Shown here: piece by piece, positions 35,453-45,478 of the stretch
Layout of the letters: every line of letters starts with the position of its first letter
Numbering within the stretch: position 1 is the stretch's first letter
Assembly (NCBI GenBank): GCA_017555085.1
Contig: JAFZHD010000028.1
Span: 16,495-80,494 of the forward strand
Length of the DNA: 64,000 nt
Origin: Muribaculaceae bacterium
GTDB lineage: Bacteria; Bacteroidota; Bacteroidia; Bacteroidales; Muribaculaceae
Reading direction: 5' to 3'
Notes under the pieces: generated by a model
Database searches by the model: none
What the model saw: the letters and a program-made list of their open reading frames with translations, nothing else
Told to the model about the DNA's origin: nothing
Made by a program: the position numbers and the translations under genes

Positions 35453-36532
35453 ATGAAGAAATTATTTTTAGCGATGGCCTTGTGTGCGGCCTCTTTGGCT
35501 TATGCGGCAGAGCCTGTGTTTTATGATGCGCGTCAGTATGAAATTACTGGTTCGGTAGTTAAGGACGCCGAAAATCCTTGGAATCGTCTTCCGGTTGAAC
35601 TTAAAGATACTTTGCGTGGCGAGTTGTATGACCTCGGTTGCAACACTGCTGGTATGTCGGTGCGCTTTTCGTCTAACACTACATCTATTAGAGTGAAATG
35701 GAAATCGGTGTTGAAACGCCGCATGAATCACATGACCCCGACCGGTATTCGTGGCCTTGACCTGTATATGCTTCAAGATGATAATACATGGACTTTTGTG
35801 AGCAGCGTTCGCCCCAATGTGAATAGCAAAAATTCTAACTACTCGGTGGTTAACGGCATGTTGCCCAAAGAACGCGAATACATGATGTATTTGCCTTTGT
35901 ATGATGGCGTTGACAGTCTTTATATCGGTGTTGACTCAGCGGCTTCAATCGCAGCGCCCAAGGTAAATCTTCCCGTTTGCGAAAAGCCTATTGTGATGTA
36001 TGGTACAAGCATTTTGCAAGGCGGCTGTGCAACTCGTGCAGGTATGGCTCACACCAACATCTTGCAACGCGAACTTAACCGCGAGGTTATTAATCTCGGC
36101 TTCAGCGGCAATGCCCGCCTAGATATGCCTATCGCCGAATTGATGGGCGCGATTGATGCTGGCTTATATGTAATTGATGTGTTGCCCAACAACACTACCG
36201 AAAACTTGAAGAAAAACATTGAGCCTTTCTATCGCACGTTGCGTGCCGCAAATCCTGCCGTACCCGTGTTGCTTATCGAAAGCCCCATGTTTCCTATCTA
36301 TCGTTTCTGTCCCGATGTGGAAAAGGCTTTGCGCGAGAAAAATCAGGTACTCAAAGATTTTTATGACAAACTCATAGCCGAAGGCGTCACAGATGTTTAT
36401 TATATGACAGCCGAAGAAATTATGGGTGATGATGTTGAAGGTACTGTTGACAACTATCATTTCACAGATAAGGCTTTCCGTTATTTTGCCGACCAAATGC
36501 TCCCTCTTATTGAAAAGTATTCGTTGAAATAA
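35453..36532 (+). CDS. Exported SGNH/GDSL hydrolase
   Basis: Start at ATG 35453 gives MKKLFLAMALCAASLAYA, a signal peptide, and 359 residues. The N-terminal beta-rich domain (residues about 25-170, with GLDLY) is the SGNH N-terminal GxDLY module. The hydrolase core has the nucleophile Ser in YGTSILQGG, Gly/Asn blocks in NLGFSGNA and DVLPNNT, and the C-terminal DNYHFTDKA holding the Asp-His pair. Such proteins are carbohydrate or lipid esterases in the periplasm or outside. The neighbouring GHL10 genes suggest polysaccharide deacetylation or cell-wall work (inference). A TATCTTTG -7 box is at 35421-35428. Confidence 0.88.
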   Translation: MKKLFLAMALCAASLAYAAEPVFYDARQYEITGSVVKDAENPWNRLPVELKDTLRGELYDLGCNTAGMSVRFSSNTTSIRVKWKSVLKRRMNHMTPTGIRGLDLYMLQDDNTWTFVSSVRPNVNSKNSNYSVVNGMLPKEREYMMYLPLYDGVDSLYIGVDSAASIAAPKVNLPVCEKPIVMYGTSILQGGCATRAGMAHTNILQRELNREVINLGFSGNARLDMPIAELMGAIDAGLYVIDVLPNNTTENLKKNIEPFYRTLRAANPAVPVLLIESPMFPIYRFCPDVEKALREKNQVLKDFYDKLIAEGVTDVYYMTAEEIMGDDVEGTVDNYHFTDKAFRYFADQMLPLIEKYSLK

Positions 36533-36546
36533 GATAGCAAAACACA

Positions 36547-36599
36547 GCATATCGTGCCCGCCATTATTGCTCATAGCGAGTGATGATGGCGGGTGTGCT
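36547..36599 (+). terminator. Terminator of the SGNH hydrolase gene
   Basis: A long imperfect stem built on CCCGCCAT/ATGGCGGG, followed by CTTTTTG. Confidence 0.75.
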
Positions 36600-36805
36600 T
36601 TTTGTGTAGGGTGGGGCGGTTTTAACCCCTTTTGCCGATGTAATTCACCAAATTAAGTTAAGAATGCGCCTTAATACATGTGAAATGGTCGTAGTTTCCG
36701 AAATATTTGCTATTTTTGCCGTAAATTCCCCATTGTATTGTCGTGGGGATTGGCCTGACATATTGGAAAATAACAAAAAAATAGTAATAACCTTAAATTT
36801 AAATT

Positions 36806-39800
36806 ATGCTCAAAAATTTTAAGCAATTATTGGTCGCGGTGTCTTTGCTGAGCTTTATAGCCGGAAACGCTTTTGCTGCCAATACCAAGCGTGAATTGCG
36901 TTCGGCATGGTTCACGACAGTATGGGGTATTGACTGGCCCTCAACAACCGGAACATCATCGTCGGCACAGTCTTCACAAAAAAATCAGATGATTCAATAT
37001 CTCGACGGATTTGAAGCAACAAACATGAACGGCTCATGTTTTCAAGTTCGCTCAATGGGCGATGCCATGTATCCGTCAAAATATGCGCCTTGGTCAAGTT
37101 ATTTGACCGGGTCTCGCGGCACAGACCCCGGTTGGGACCCGTTGGCATTTTTTGTAGAGGAGTCACACAAGCGCGGTTTGGAAGCCTATGTTTGGTTAAA
37201 TCCCTACCGTTGGTCATCGGGTACAGCATGGTCAACTGCGATGGACAAGCAATGGGAATCGGCCGGTATGTTCATTGCTGGTACACAAAACACATCATAC
37301 ATAGTGTTTAACCCCGCATTACCCGAAACTCGTCAGCTTATCGTAAATGTGGTTGAAGAAATTTTGGATAACTACAATGTTGATGGTATTCTCTTTGACG
37401 ACTATTTCTATCCTAGCGGTGGTACTGCCGAAACATCAAGTGCACCCGACTATAACGACTATAAATCAAGCGGAACAAATTTGTCATTCGGTGATTGGCG
37501 TCGTGAAAATGTCAACAAGATGGTTAAAGAAGTATATGATGCAATTCAGGCAAAACGCCCCGATGTTCGCTTTGGTATCAGCCCCGCTGGTGTGTCAAGC
37601 AAATCGGCGAGCAAACATGGACTTTCTTCGCCCTCTTCTTATGGAGTGTCGGCAAGCGACTGGCAGTATGACCAGATTTATAGCGACCCCTTGGCATGGC
37701 TTGCAGAAGGTACAATCGACTTTATTTCGCCACAATGCTATTGGCCCACAACTCACTCAACAGCACCGTATGAAAAATTGACTAAATGGTGGAGTTATGC
37801 TGCGCCCAAATTTGGCCGTCATTATTACGCGAGCCAAGAATCGTCAGACCTTGGTGGCGACTTGACAAACAACACAAACGGTTGGACCGAAATGAACAAG
37901 CAGATTTTATTCAACCGTCAGTATGACACTAACAATGCACCTGGTACAATTTTTTATAGTGCTGCATATATTAACGGTCACAAGGCCGATGGCCTTGGCG
38001 ATTACTTGAAAGCCAATGCATTTGCTTACAAATCGCTTACTCCTGTTGTTACATGGAAAAACGGTAGCACTTATGGCAAGGTTGCAAATGCTGCATATAA
38101 TAATGGTACACTCTCATGGACCGAAACCACAAATGGTAATGCGATTATCCGTTACACAGTGTATGCAATGCCCATGTCGGTTACAATCAATCAAGCCAAA
38201 GCAAGCGATGGCGACGGTTTTGCAGTAGAATATCTCCAAGATGTTGTATATGGCGGAACATACACAGTTGATGCTGATAAACGCAGCAATTATTGGTATG
38301 CAGTGTGTGTTTATGACGGTTATGGTCGTGAACATGAGGCTGCTATCGTGGGTTATCCCGAAGGTGATTCGCCCAAGGCCACTCTTTTGTCGCCCATTAA
38401 TGGCGCAACTGCTCAATGGTCACAAGAGTTTAGTTGGAGCGCAGTGAGCAATGCCACTTATGTGCTTGAAATTGCCGATAACTCATCGTTCTCAACTATC
38501 AAAATTCAAAAGACAGGTATCAGCAACAATTCGGTAACTGTTGACCTCGGTGCGTTGGAATCGGTTAAGACTCATTATTGGCGAGTTCGCACAACCCAAA
38601 GCGGCAAACTCGAATCGGTGAGTGATGTTGCAACATTCACTACAACAACTCGCCCAAGTGCGCCCAAAACCACACTTTTGTCACCTGCAAACGGTGCCGA
38701 AATTGATGAAAATTTTGCGTTTACATGGAGCGCAGTAACTTGCGACAACTACACATTGCAAGTGTCGGCACAACGCGACTTCTCTACACTTAAATATGAA
38801 AAGACTCTTGCCGAAACATCTCATGTGATGAAATTGTCGTTGCTCGGCAAAGGCACATTCTATTGGCGAGTAATCACATCGGGCAGCGGTCTTGAAAACA
38901 CCGAGTCAGATGTTCGCTCGTTTAACATAGCCAAAGTTGATGTCGGCAATTTCGAAGCTGGTTATGAGATAATGGTTGACAAAGATAACGACTCATATTC
39001 TGATATGGGAACAGTTACCGTTAATAGCGTATGGTTCCGCTCGGTGCTTGATGATTATCAAAATATCTCGTTTGCTCAAAACGGTTCGTTTAACCGCTCA
39101 TTCTGTGCTGTTGGCGATTATGTTTATGTGGCATCGCGTTCTGAAAACTCATCTTCGGCAACTATCTATCTTCGCAAATATGACGGCAACACAGGCGAAA
39201 TTGTTAGCGATATCATTCTCGGCGATGAAGGCAAGGTTGCTTACTATCCTTGTAACACAGTCGTTAAAGACTCAAAAGGTAATATCTGCATTGCAAACCT
39301 CTCGCTAAACATCAGTTCAACTCCCATCGTGTTGCATAAAGTTGACCTTGAAACAGGTAATTTGACACAGTTGGCGTCGTTGACTTATAGCGGCACGACA
39401 TCTCGTTGCGACCACATTCAGTTGACAGGTGATATTGAAACAGGAAACTATAAGGTATATGCCGGATTTGCTAAGTCGAAACGCGTAGTTCGTTGGTCGT
39501 TCACTAACGGCGTTTTGTCTAAAACCGAATACTGCTCATTGAAATCGTTCTATCCTTCAAATTTGAGCAATCCCGGTACTGCACCCCTGATTATTCCCAT
39601 TGATGATAACACATTCTTCTTCAAAGGTGGTGATACACAGTTGACAAAATACTCGTTCACAGACGGCTCGATTCTTGACTCTTTTAACAACAAGCAAGCA
39701 TTGCAGGCACAATCGGTAGTAGCAAACGGTTGTACTTGGTTTGAGATGAACGGTTCAAAATATGTAGTATATCCTTCATCTGACTTCTTGTCGGGAGGTT

Positions 39801-40162
39801 ATAAGTTCAATGTAGTCAAGACCGATTCATCATTGTCATATAGCGCAATGTCGCTTATGTGGACATTGCCCAAAGACGGTATGGGTTCGGTTGAAAGCAC
39901 TACTTATCAAGCCCTTGCCGACTATGTTGAGATTGACAAAGGTTATGTGAGATTGTATTTGTTTGTGCCTGGCGACGGCTTGTGTGCTTATGACATTATT
40001 GACACATCTATTTGTGGCGTTGACAGAGTCGGCGTAAGCCAATCGGCAGTAACAGAGGTGGCTCGTTATGACTTGTTCGGCCGATTGCTTTCACAACCCT
40101 CACAAGGTGTGAACATCGTTAAGATGAGCGACGGTACAACTCGCAAGGTAATAGTGAAATAA
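36806..40162 (+). CDS. GHL10-family glycoside hydrolase, long form, copy 1
   Basis: A 1118-residue exported protein with a signal peptide ending FAA. Residues about 27-400 form a GHL10 (DUF187, YngK-like) TIM barrel: RELRSAWFTTVWGIDWP, QVRSMGDAMYPSKYAPW, EAYVWLNPYRWS, DGILFDDYFYP and FGISPAG. FN3-like modules follow (about 520-705), then a region of about 400 residues likely to be beta-propeller (RCDHIQLTG...). A final tail VARYDLFGRLL...GVNIVKM resembles a type IX secretion or sorting tail. It probably acts on peptidoglycan or surface glycan; the substrate is not known. It is paralogous to copies 2 and 3. A -7 box is at 36711-36718. Confidence 0.87.
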   Translation: MLKNFKQLLVAVSLLSFIAGNAFAANTKRELRSAWFTTVWGIDWPSTTGTSSSAQSSQKNQMIQYLDGFEATNMNGSCFQVRSMGDAMYPSKYAPWSSYLTGSRGTDPGWDPLAFFVEESHKRGLEAYVWLNPYRWSSGTAWSTAMDKQWESAGMFIAGTQNTSYIVFNPALPETRQLIVNVVEEILDNYNVDGILFDDYFYPSGGTAETSSAPDYNDYKSSGTNLSFGDWRRENVNKMVKEVYDAIQAKRPDVRFGISPAGVSSKSASKHGLSSPSSYGVSASDWQYDQIYSDPLAWLAEGTIDFISPQCYWPTTHSTAPYEKLTKWWSYAAPKFGRHYYASQESSDLGGDLTNNTNGWTEMNKQILFNRQYDTNNAPGTIFYSAAYINGHKADGLGDYLKANAFAYKSLTPVVTWKNGSTYGKVANAAYNNGTLSWTETTNGNAIIRYTVYAMPMSVTINQAKASDGDGFAVEYLQDVVYGGTYTVDADKRSNYWYAVCVYDGYGREHEAAIVGYPEGDSPKATLLSPINGATAQWSQEFSWSAVSNATYVLEIADNSSFSTIKIQKTGISNNSVTVDLGALESVKTHYWRVRTTQSGKLESVSDVATFTTTTRPSAPKTTLLSPANGAEIDENFAFTWSAVTCDNYTLQVSAQRDFSTLKYEKTLAETSHVMKLSLLGKGTFYWRVITSGSGLENTESDVRSFNIAKVDVGNFEAGYEIMVDKDNDSYSDMGTVTVNSVWFRSVLDDYQNISFAQNGSFNRSFCAVGDYVYVASRSENSSSATIYLRKYDGNTGEIVSDIILGDEGKVAYYPCNTVVKDSKGNICIANLSLNISSTPIVLHKVDLETGNLTQLASLTYSGTTSRCDHIQLTGDIETGNYKVYAGFAKSKRVVRWSFTNGVLSKTEYCSLKSFYPSNLSNPGTAPLIIPIDDNTFFFKGGDTQLTKYSFTDGSILDSFNNKQALQAQSVVANGCTWFEMNGSKYVVYPSSDFLSGGYKFNVVKTDSSLSYSAMSLMWTLPKDGMGSVESTTYQALADYVEIDKGYVRLYLFVPGDGLCAYDIIDTSICGVDRVGVSQSAVTEVARYDLFGRLLSQPSQGVNIVKMSDGTTRKVIVK

Positions 40163-40180
40163 GATAAACCAATCATTGAT

Positions 40181-40224
40181 AGCAAAAGCGTGGGTCGCAA
40201 AGACTCGCGCTTTTGTGCTTTTTT
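40181..40224 (+). terminator. Terminator after GHL10 copy 1
   Basis: AAAAGCG...GTC pairs with GAC...CGCTTTT, followed by a T run. It is of the same design as the terminators after copies 2 and 3. Confidence 0.8.
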
Positions 40225-40293
40225 ATGGGTAAATGAGTTTTGTTTCGGCGAAATTTATTAAGTTTGCCGTCAAATCCTTAAAACAGAAATATC

Positions 40294-41829
40294 ATGTCGA
40301 TAAAAGCAATAACAGCCGCCCTGCTATTGGCGGCAACATCGATGAGTGTATTCTCAGCTAACCCCAAACGCGAAATGCGTTCTACATGGCTCACGACAGT
40401 TGAAAACATTGATTGGCCGTCGGTTAGGGGAGTGGGCGATTCAATTCAGCAAATACAGAAAAATGAGTTGTGTGTGATACTTGACAGTCTTGAAGCTGTT
40501 AACATGACCTCAACATGTCTGCAAGTGCGCTCTATGGCCGATGCCATGTATCCGTCAAAATATGCGCCTTGGTCTTATTATTTGACCAACGAGCGTGGCG
40601 TTGACCCTGGATGGAATCCGTTGGCATTCTTTGTTGATGAGGCTCACAAGCGAGGTCTTGAAGCCTATGTGTGGCTCAATCCCTATCGTTGGGCGCAAGA
40701 GTTGAGATGGGACACTCCCATGGATAACAAGTGGAAAGATGCCGATATGTTTATCACGGGCGATGACGGCGAGTATGTCACATTCAATCCCGCTTTGCCC
40801 GCAACACGCCAACTAATAGTGAATGTAGTTAAAGAAATTCTTGAAAACTACGCCATTGACGGCATCATCTTTGACGACTATTTCTATCCCGGCGGTGGCA
40901 CTACCGAGGGCGAAAACGCACCCGATATTGAAGAATATAAAGCAAGTGGTACAACGATGTCAATAGGCGATTGGCGCCGTCGTAATGTGAACGATATGGT
41001 GGCCGATGTCTATAATGCAATTCAAGCGACAAAACCACATGTGCGCTTTGGCATAAGCCCCGCAGGAGTTACCCGTCAGTCGGCCGATGATTATGGCGTA
41101 AACACCGATTTGCTCGGTGTTGCCCGCGATTGGCAGTATGACAAAATTTATTCTGATCCCTTGACTTGGTATGTTGAGGGAACGGTAGATTTTGTGTCTC
41201 CGCAGTTGTATTGGAAAACTGACCATAAGACCAACCCCTTTGGTCCGTTGTCAGATTGGTGGAGCGAGACTGCAAAGCAATATAATAGACATTTTTATGC
41301 GAGTCATGCAGTGTATTATTTGGCTAAAGAGCCAACGCGTGCAAATATGGAAGAAATGGGGCAACAGGTGTTGCATTGTCGTCAGCACACCGATAATAAT
41401 GCTGCCGGTAGCATCTATTTCAGCACTAAAAATGTGAATGGACCTGCTGCCGACAAATTGGGCCAATATCTCAAAGAGGACCTATATGCCACTCCCGTGC
41501 TTGTGCCGATAGTGGAATGGAAACATGGTAAGGACTATGGCAAGGTTGAGAACTTATCATTGTCAAAAGACGGTGAGTTGACATGGTCGGCACCTGTAAA
41601 TGCTGATGATGCGTTGATTCGCTTCACTGTTTATGCAGTGCCCGATGGTGTGATGATGGACCAAGCATTAGCCGCAGATGGCGACGGTTTCAATGCCAAA
41701 TATCTGCAAAAAGTTGTGTATGGCAACGCATATCAAATTCCGGCCGATAAACAGAATGGCTATTGGTATGCAGTGTGTGCCTATGACGGCTATGGCCGTG
41801 AGCATACACCAGTCAGTGTGGGCGAGTAG
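40294..41829 (+). CDS. GHL10-family glycoside hydrolase, short form, copy 2
   Basis: A 511-residue exported protein with a signal peptide (MSIKAITAALLLAATSMSVF). It carries the same catalytic barrel as its neighbours (REMRSTWLTTVENIDWP, DGIIFDDYFYP, FGISPAGV, FVSPQLYW) and the first linker module, but stops at GYGREHTPVSVGE, exactly where the long copies continue into FN3 and propeller regions. It lacks the C-terminal sorting-like tail, so its export route and location may differ. A TAAGTTTG -7 box is at 40259-40266, and its own terminator suggests separate transcription. Confidence 0.87.
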   Translation: MSIKAITAALLLAATSMSVFSANPKREMRSTWLTTVENIDWPSVRGVGDSIQQIQKNELCVILDSLEAVNMTSTCLQVRSMADAMYPSKYAPWSYYLTNERGVDPGWNPLAFFVDEAHKRGLEAYVWLNPYRWAQELRWDTPMDNKWKDADMFITGDDGEYVTFNPALPATRQLIVNVVKEILENYAIDGIIFDDYFYPGGGTTEGENAPDIEEYKASGTTMSIGDWRRRNVNDMVADVYNAIQATKPHVRFGISPAGVTRQSADDYGVNTDLLGVARDWQYDKIYSDPLTWYVEGTVDFVSPQLYWKTDHKTNPFGPLSDWWSETAKQYNRHFYASHAVYYLAKEPTRANMEEMGQQVLHCRQHTDNNAAGSIYFSTKNVNGPAADKLGQYLKEDLYATPVLVPIVEWKHGKDYGKVENLSLSKDGELTWSAPVNADDALIRFTVYAVPDGVMMDQALAADGDGFNAKYLQKVVYGNAYQIPADKQNGYWYAVCAYDGYGREHTPVSVGE

Positions 41830-41857
41830 GACGCGATGTTATGTTAAAATATGGTGT

Positions 41858-41892
41858 AAAAGCGAGTCGGTATCGGCTCGCTTTTGCTTTTT
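41858..41892 (+). terminator. Terminator after GHL10 copy 2
   Basis: AAAGCGAG and CTCGCTTT form the stem, followed by TGCTTTTTT. Confidence 0.85.
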
Positions 41893-41966
41893 TGCTTATA
41901 AATTATGTAAATACAATGATTTTTAGTAAGTTTGCCAATTAAAACTAAAACCTTAAATTGAAATTG

Positions 41967-44900
41967 ATGAAAAAGAAATTTACTCGAGTATTAGTCTCAG
42001 CATTAATGTTGAGCACAGTGGTAGGCACTTTATTTGCTGCCAATCCCAAACGAGAGATGCGTTCGACTTGGTTCACAACCGTTGAAAATATCGACTGGCC
42101 CACCAAGCGAGGTACAAGCGCATCGGTTCAAGCAACACAAAAACAAGAAATGTTGACGTTCCTCGACAAAATGGAGGAAATGAAGTTGACCTCAACATGC
42201 TTGCAGGTACGCTCAATGGGCGATGCCATATATCCGTCGCAATATGCGCCTTGGTCTTATTATTTGACTGGAACTCGTGGCGTAGACCCTGGTTGGGACC
42301 CCTTGGCATATTTTGTTGAAGAAGCACATAAACGCGGCATCGAAGCCTATGTGTGGCTTAACCCTTACCGTTGGTCAAGCGGAACACAATGGAGCACCGA
42401 TATGGATAAGGCATGGCAAGATGCTAATATGCTCATCGCAGGTACTGAAAACACGTCATATATAACATACAATCCTGCGTTGCCCGAAACACGTCAACTG
42501 ATAGTGAATGTTGTCAAAGAAATATTGAACAATTATGCCATTGACGGTGTGATTTTTGACGACTATTTTTATCCAAGTGGTGGTACTACCGAAACATCAA
42601 GCGCACCCGATTATAGCCATTATAAAGCAAGCGGCACATCAATGTCGATAGGCGATTGGCGCCGTCGCAATGTGAACGATATGGTGGCTGATGTTTATAA
42701 CGCTATCAAGGAATTGAAGCCCGATGTTCGTTTTGGTATCTCACCCGCCGGTGTGTCAAAAAACGGTGCATCTCGCTACGGAATTTCAACTTCACTCATT
42801 AGCAAAGCAAGCGACTGGCAATATGCACAAATTTACTCTGATCCCTTGGCATGGCTCGAAGAGGGTACAGTTGACTTTGTGTCACCTCAGTTGTATTGGA
42901 TTACTACTCACTCAACTAATGGTTTCGGCCCCTTGGCAGAATGGTGGAGTGATGTTGCTGCAAATTATTTTAACCGTCATTTCTATGCAAGTCATTCGGT
43001 TTCATTCTTGGCAAGTGCCGATACACAAAAGAACTGGACTGAAATGGGCCAACAAGTAAGTTACAGCCGTCAATATACTAAAAACAACGCTCCCGGTAGC
43101 ATCTATTTCAGTACAAAGAATGTTTATGGTCCTGGTGCAAAAGGCTTGGGTACATACTTGATTAACGACCAATACTCAACTCCCGCGCTCGTTCCCGTTA
43201 CTGGTTGGAAATCAGGTTCGGTTTATGGCAAAGTGGCCGATTTGAAATATGAAAACGGCACATTAACATGGACTCCTACTGTTAACGGCAATGCAATTAT
43301 CCGTTATACTGTATATGCAATCCCCATGAGCGTTACTATCGATGACGCCAAGGCTGCTGACGGTGACGGTTTTGATGTAAAATACTTGCAAAAAGTAGTG
43401 TATGGCAACTCATTTAACTTGCCCGCCGATGCGCAAGCAAACTGTTGGTATGTAGTAAGTGTTTATGATGGTTATGGTCGTGAACATGAGGCAACTATCG
43501 TGAATTATCCCGAAGGTGAATCGGAAGTGGTAACACTCGTGGCGCCTGTTAATGGTGCACTTGCCGCATGGGAACAAGAATTTTCTTGGAGCAATGTGGC
43601 AGATGCTACATACTCTCTTGAAGTTTCTGACAACGAAGCTTTCACTACAATGGTGTTGCAGGAAAAGAATCTTGAAACAAATGTGTTGAAAGTTGACCTC
43701 AGCGATTTGAAATCGGCTACTGCATATTTCTGGCGTGTTCGCACTTCTCAAAAAGGCAAACTTGAATCAGTGAGCAAAACCGAATCGTTTGTGACTGCAA
43801 CACGCGAGGCTGCACCACAAGTTCAACTCATTTATCCCGCTAACGGTGCAAAACTCGAAGAAGATGTCACATTTATGTGGTCGGCAGTAGAATGTGATGA
43901 ATACACACTCGAAATGTCAGACACACAAGATTTCACAAAAGTGCTTTATAAAAAGACTCTAACAGATGCTGTTCATCCCTTTACATTGTCAATTCTCGGC
44001 AAAGGCACATTCTATTGGAGAGTTAAAAGTTCAGGCAAGATATTGACCGACACTTATTCAGCAGTCAATAGTTTTGAAATCACAAAGATAACTGTCGGAA
44101 ACTTTGAAGCAGGTTATACCGTTAAGATTGATAAAGACAATGACTCTTATGAACAAAAAGGCAATGTTGCTATCAACAGCATTTGGTTCCGTTCGGTATC
44201 TGAGGATTACAACAACATTCAATTTGGCAACAGTGGCTCTTTCAACCGCACATTCTGCGTTGTAGGCAACACAGTTTATATGTCGGGCCGTTCAGAAAAC
44301 TCATCTGGTGCAACTCCATATTTGCGCAAGTTTGACGGTCAAACAGGTGAAATTCTCGGAGATATCATTCTTGGCGACGAGGCTAAACTCGCATACTATC
44401 CTTGTAACCAAGTGATGAAAGATTCAAAAGGCAATGTCTGCATCGCCAACTTGTCGCTCAATATCAGTTCAACACCCGTTGTGGTGCATAAAGTTGACCT
44501 TGAAACAGGTGCTCTTACACAGATCGCATCGCTCACATATAGCGGCTCATCATCTCGTTGCGACCATGTGACTTTGACAGGCGATGTTGAAGCAGGTAAT
44601 TTTGCCGTTTATGGCGCATTTGCAAAGGCGAAAGTCGTTGTTCGTTGGAGTTTTGAAAATGGCGTTGCCAAATCACAAGATGTTTGCACGCTTGCATCAC
44701 TCTATCCTACAAGTGCAACAGTTCTCGGCACGGCACCTCGCGTAATTGTTATAGATGATAATTCATTCTTTGTGATTGGTGGTGAAACACAGTTGGCACG
44801 ATATGACTTCGCGACAGGCAAAATGACTGATTCATTCACTAACAACATGGATATGGAACCCGTTGCTGGCGAAGCAAATGGTGGTACATGGTTTACAATG

Positions 44901-45311
44901 AACGGTACAAATTATATGGTATATGCTTATGCCGATTACACAGATGCAAATGGCCATCAATTCAACATCGTTAAAACCGATGAAAACCTCTCTTACAAGT
45001 CAATGGAATTGATGTGGACATTCCCCAAAAACGGTATGGGTGCAGTGAGCAGCACAACATTCCAAGCCGATGCTGACTATGTGAAAGTGGGCGAGGGCAT
45101 GGTTCGTTTCTATGTGTTTGTTCCCGGCAATGGCTTGTGTGCCTATGAATTGGTTGACACCAGCGTTAGCGGACTTGAATCAGTTGTTGAAGGTGTTGCC
45201 ACAGAAGTTGCTCGTTATGACCTTTCTGGTCGCTTGGTGGCAAAACCCGTTAAAGGTGTTAATATCGTGAAAATGAGCGACGGAACAGTTAAGAAAGTGA
45301 TCGTGAAATAA
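41967..45311 (+). CDS. GHL10-family glycoside hydrolase, long form, copy 3
   Basis: Start set at ATG 41967 (MKKKFTRVL), because the frame upstream offers only TTG codons; this gives 1114 residues. The architecture is the same as copy 1: signal peptide, GHL10 barrel (REMRSTWFTTVENIDWP, EAYVWLNPYRWSSG, DGVIFDDYFYP, FGISPAGVSK), FN3-like modules, a likely propeller region, and the C-terminal tail VARYDLSGRLV...GVNIVKM. Barrel sequence alternates in likeness between copy 1 and copy 2, as expected of tandem duplicates. A TAAGTTTG -7 box is at 41927-41934. Confidence 0.87.
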   Translation: MKKKFTRVLVSALMLSTVVGTLFAANPKREMRSTWFTTVENIDWPTKRGTSASVQATQKQEMLTFLDKMEEMKLTSTCLQVRSMGDAIYPSQYAPWSYYLTGTRGVDPGWDPLAYFVEEAHKRGIEAYVWLNPYRWSSGTQWSTDMDKAWQDANMLIAGTENTSYITYNPALPETRQLIVNVVKEILNNYAIDGVIFDDYFYPSGGTTETSSAPDYSHYKASGTSMSIGDWRRRNVNDMVADVYNAIKELKPDVRFGISPAGVSKNGASRYGISTSLISKASDWQYAQIYSDPLAWLEEGTVDFVSPQLYWITTHSTNGFGPLAEWWSDVAANYFNRHFYASHSVSFLASADTQKNWTEMGQQVSYSRQYTKNNAPGSIYFSTKNVYGPGAKGLGTYLINDQYSTPALVPVTGWKSGSVYGKVADLKYENGTLTWTPTVNGNAIIRYTVYAIPMSVTIDDAKAADGDGFDVKYLQKVVYGNSFNLPADAQANCWYVVSVYDGYGREHEATIVNYPEGESEVVTLVAPVNGALAAWEQEFSWSNVADATYSLEVSDNEAFTTMVLQEKNLETNVLKVDLSDLKSATAYFWRVRTSQKGKLESVSKTESFVTATREAAPQVQLIYPANGAKLEEDVTFMWSAVECDEYTLEMSDTQDFTKVLYKKTLTDAVHPFTLSILGKGTFYWRVKSSGKILTDTYSAVNSFEITKITVGNFEAGYTVKIDKDNDSYEQKGNVAINSIWFRSVSEDYNNIQFGNSGSFNRTFCVVGNTVYMSGRSENSSGATPYLRKFDGQTGEILGDIILGDEAKLAYYPCNQVMKDSKGNVCIANLSLNISSTPVVVHKVDLETGALTQIASLTYSGSSSRCDHVTLTGDVEAGNFAVYGAFAKAKVVVRWSFENGVAKSQDVCTLASLYPTSATVLGTAPRVIVIDDNSFFVIGGETQLARYDFATGKMTDSFTNNMDMEPVAGEANGGTWFTMNGTNYMVYAYADYTDANGHQFNIVKTDENLSYKSMELMWTFPKNGMGAVSSTTFQADADYVKVGEGMVRFYVFVPGNGLCAYELVDTSVSGLESVVEGVATEVARYDLSGRLVAKPVKGVNIVKMSDGTVKKVIVK

Positions 45312-45333
45312 TCAGTTTTCAATCTCAATAAGT

Positions 45334-45371
45334 GAAAGCGTGAGCCGCTGAGGCTTGCGCTTTCTTTATTT
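45334..45371 (+). terminator. Terminator after GHL10 copy 3
   Basis: GAAAGCGTGAGCC pairs with GGCTTGCGCTTTC around a 5-base loop, followed by a T-rich run. Confidence 0.85.
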
Positions 45372-45478
45372 TGTGGGGTTAAAAATCGGTTATTACGTTG
45401 TTTTTTAGTATTTTTGCATTATTATTGCACAAAAGCGTGCATAAATGATGTATAGTCTAAATAATAGTAATTGATTTC

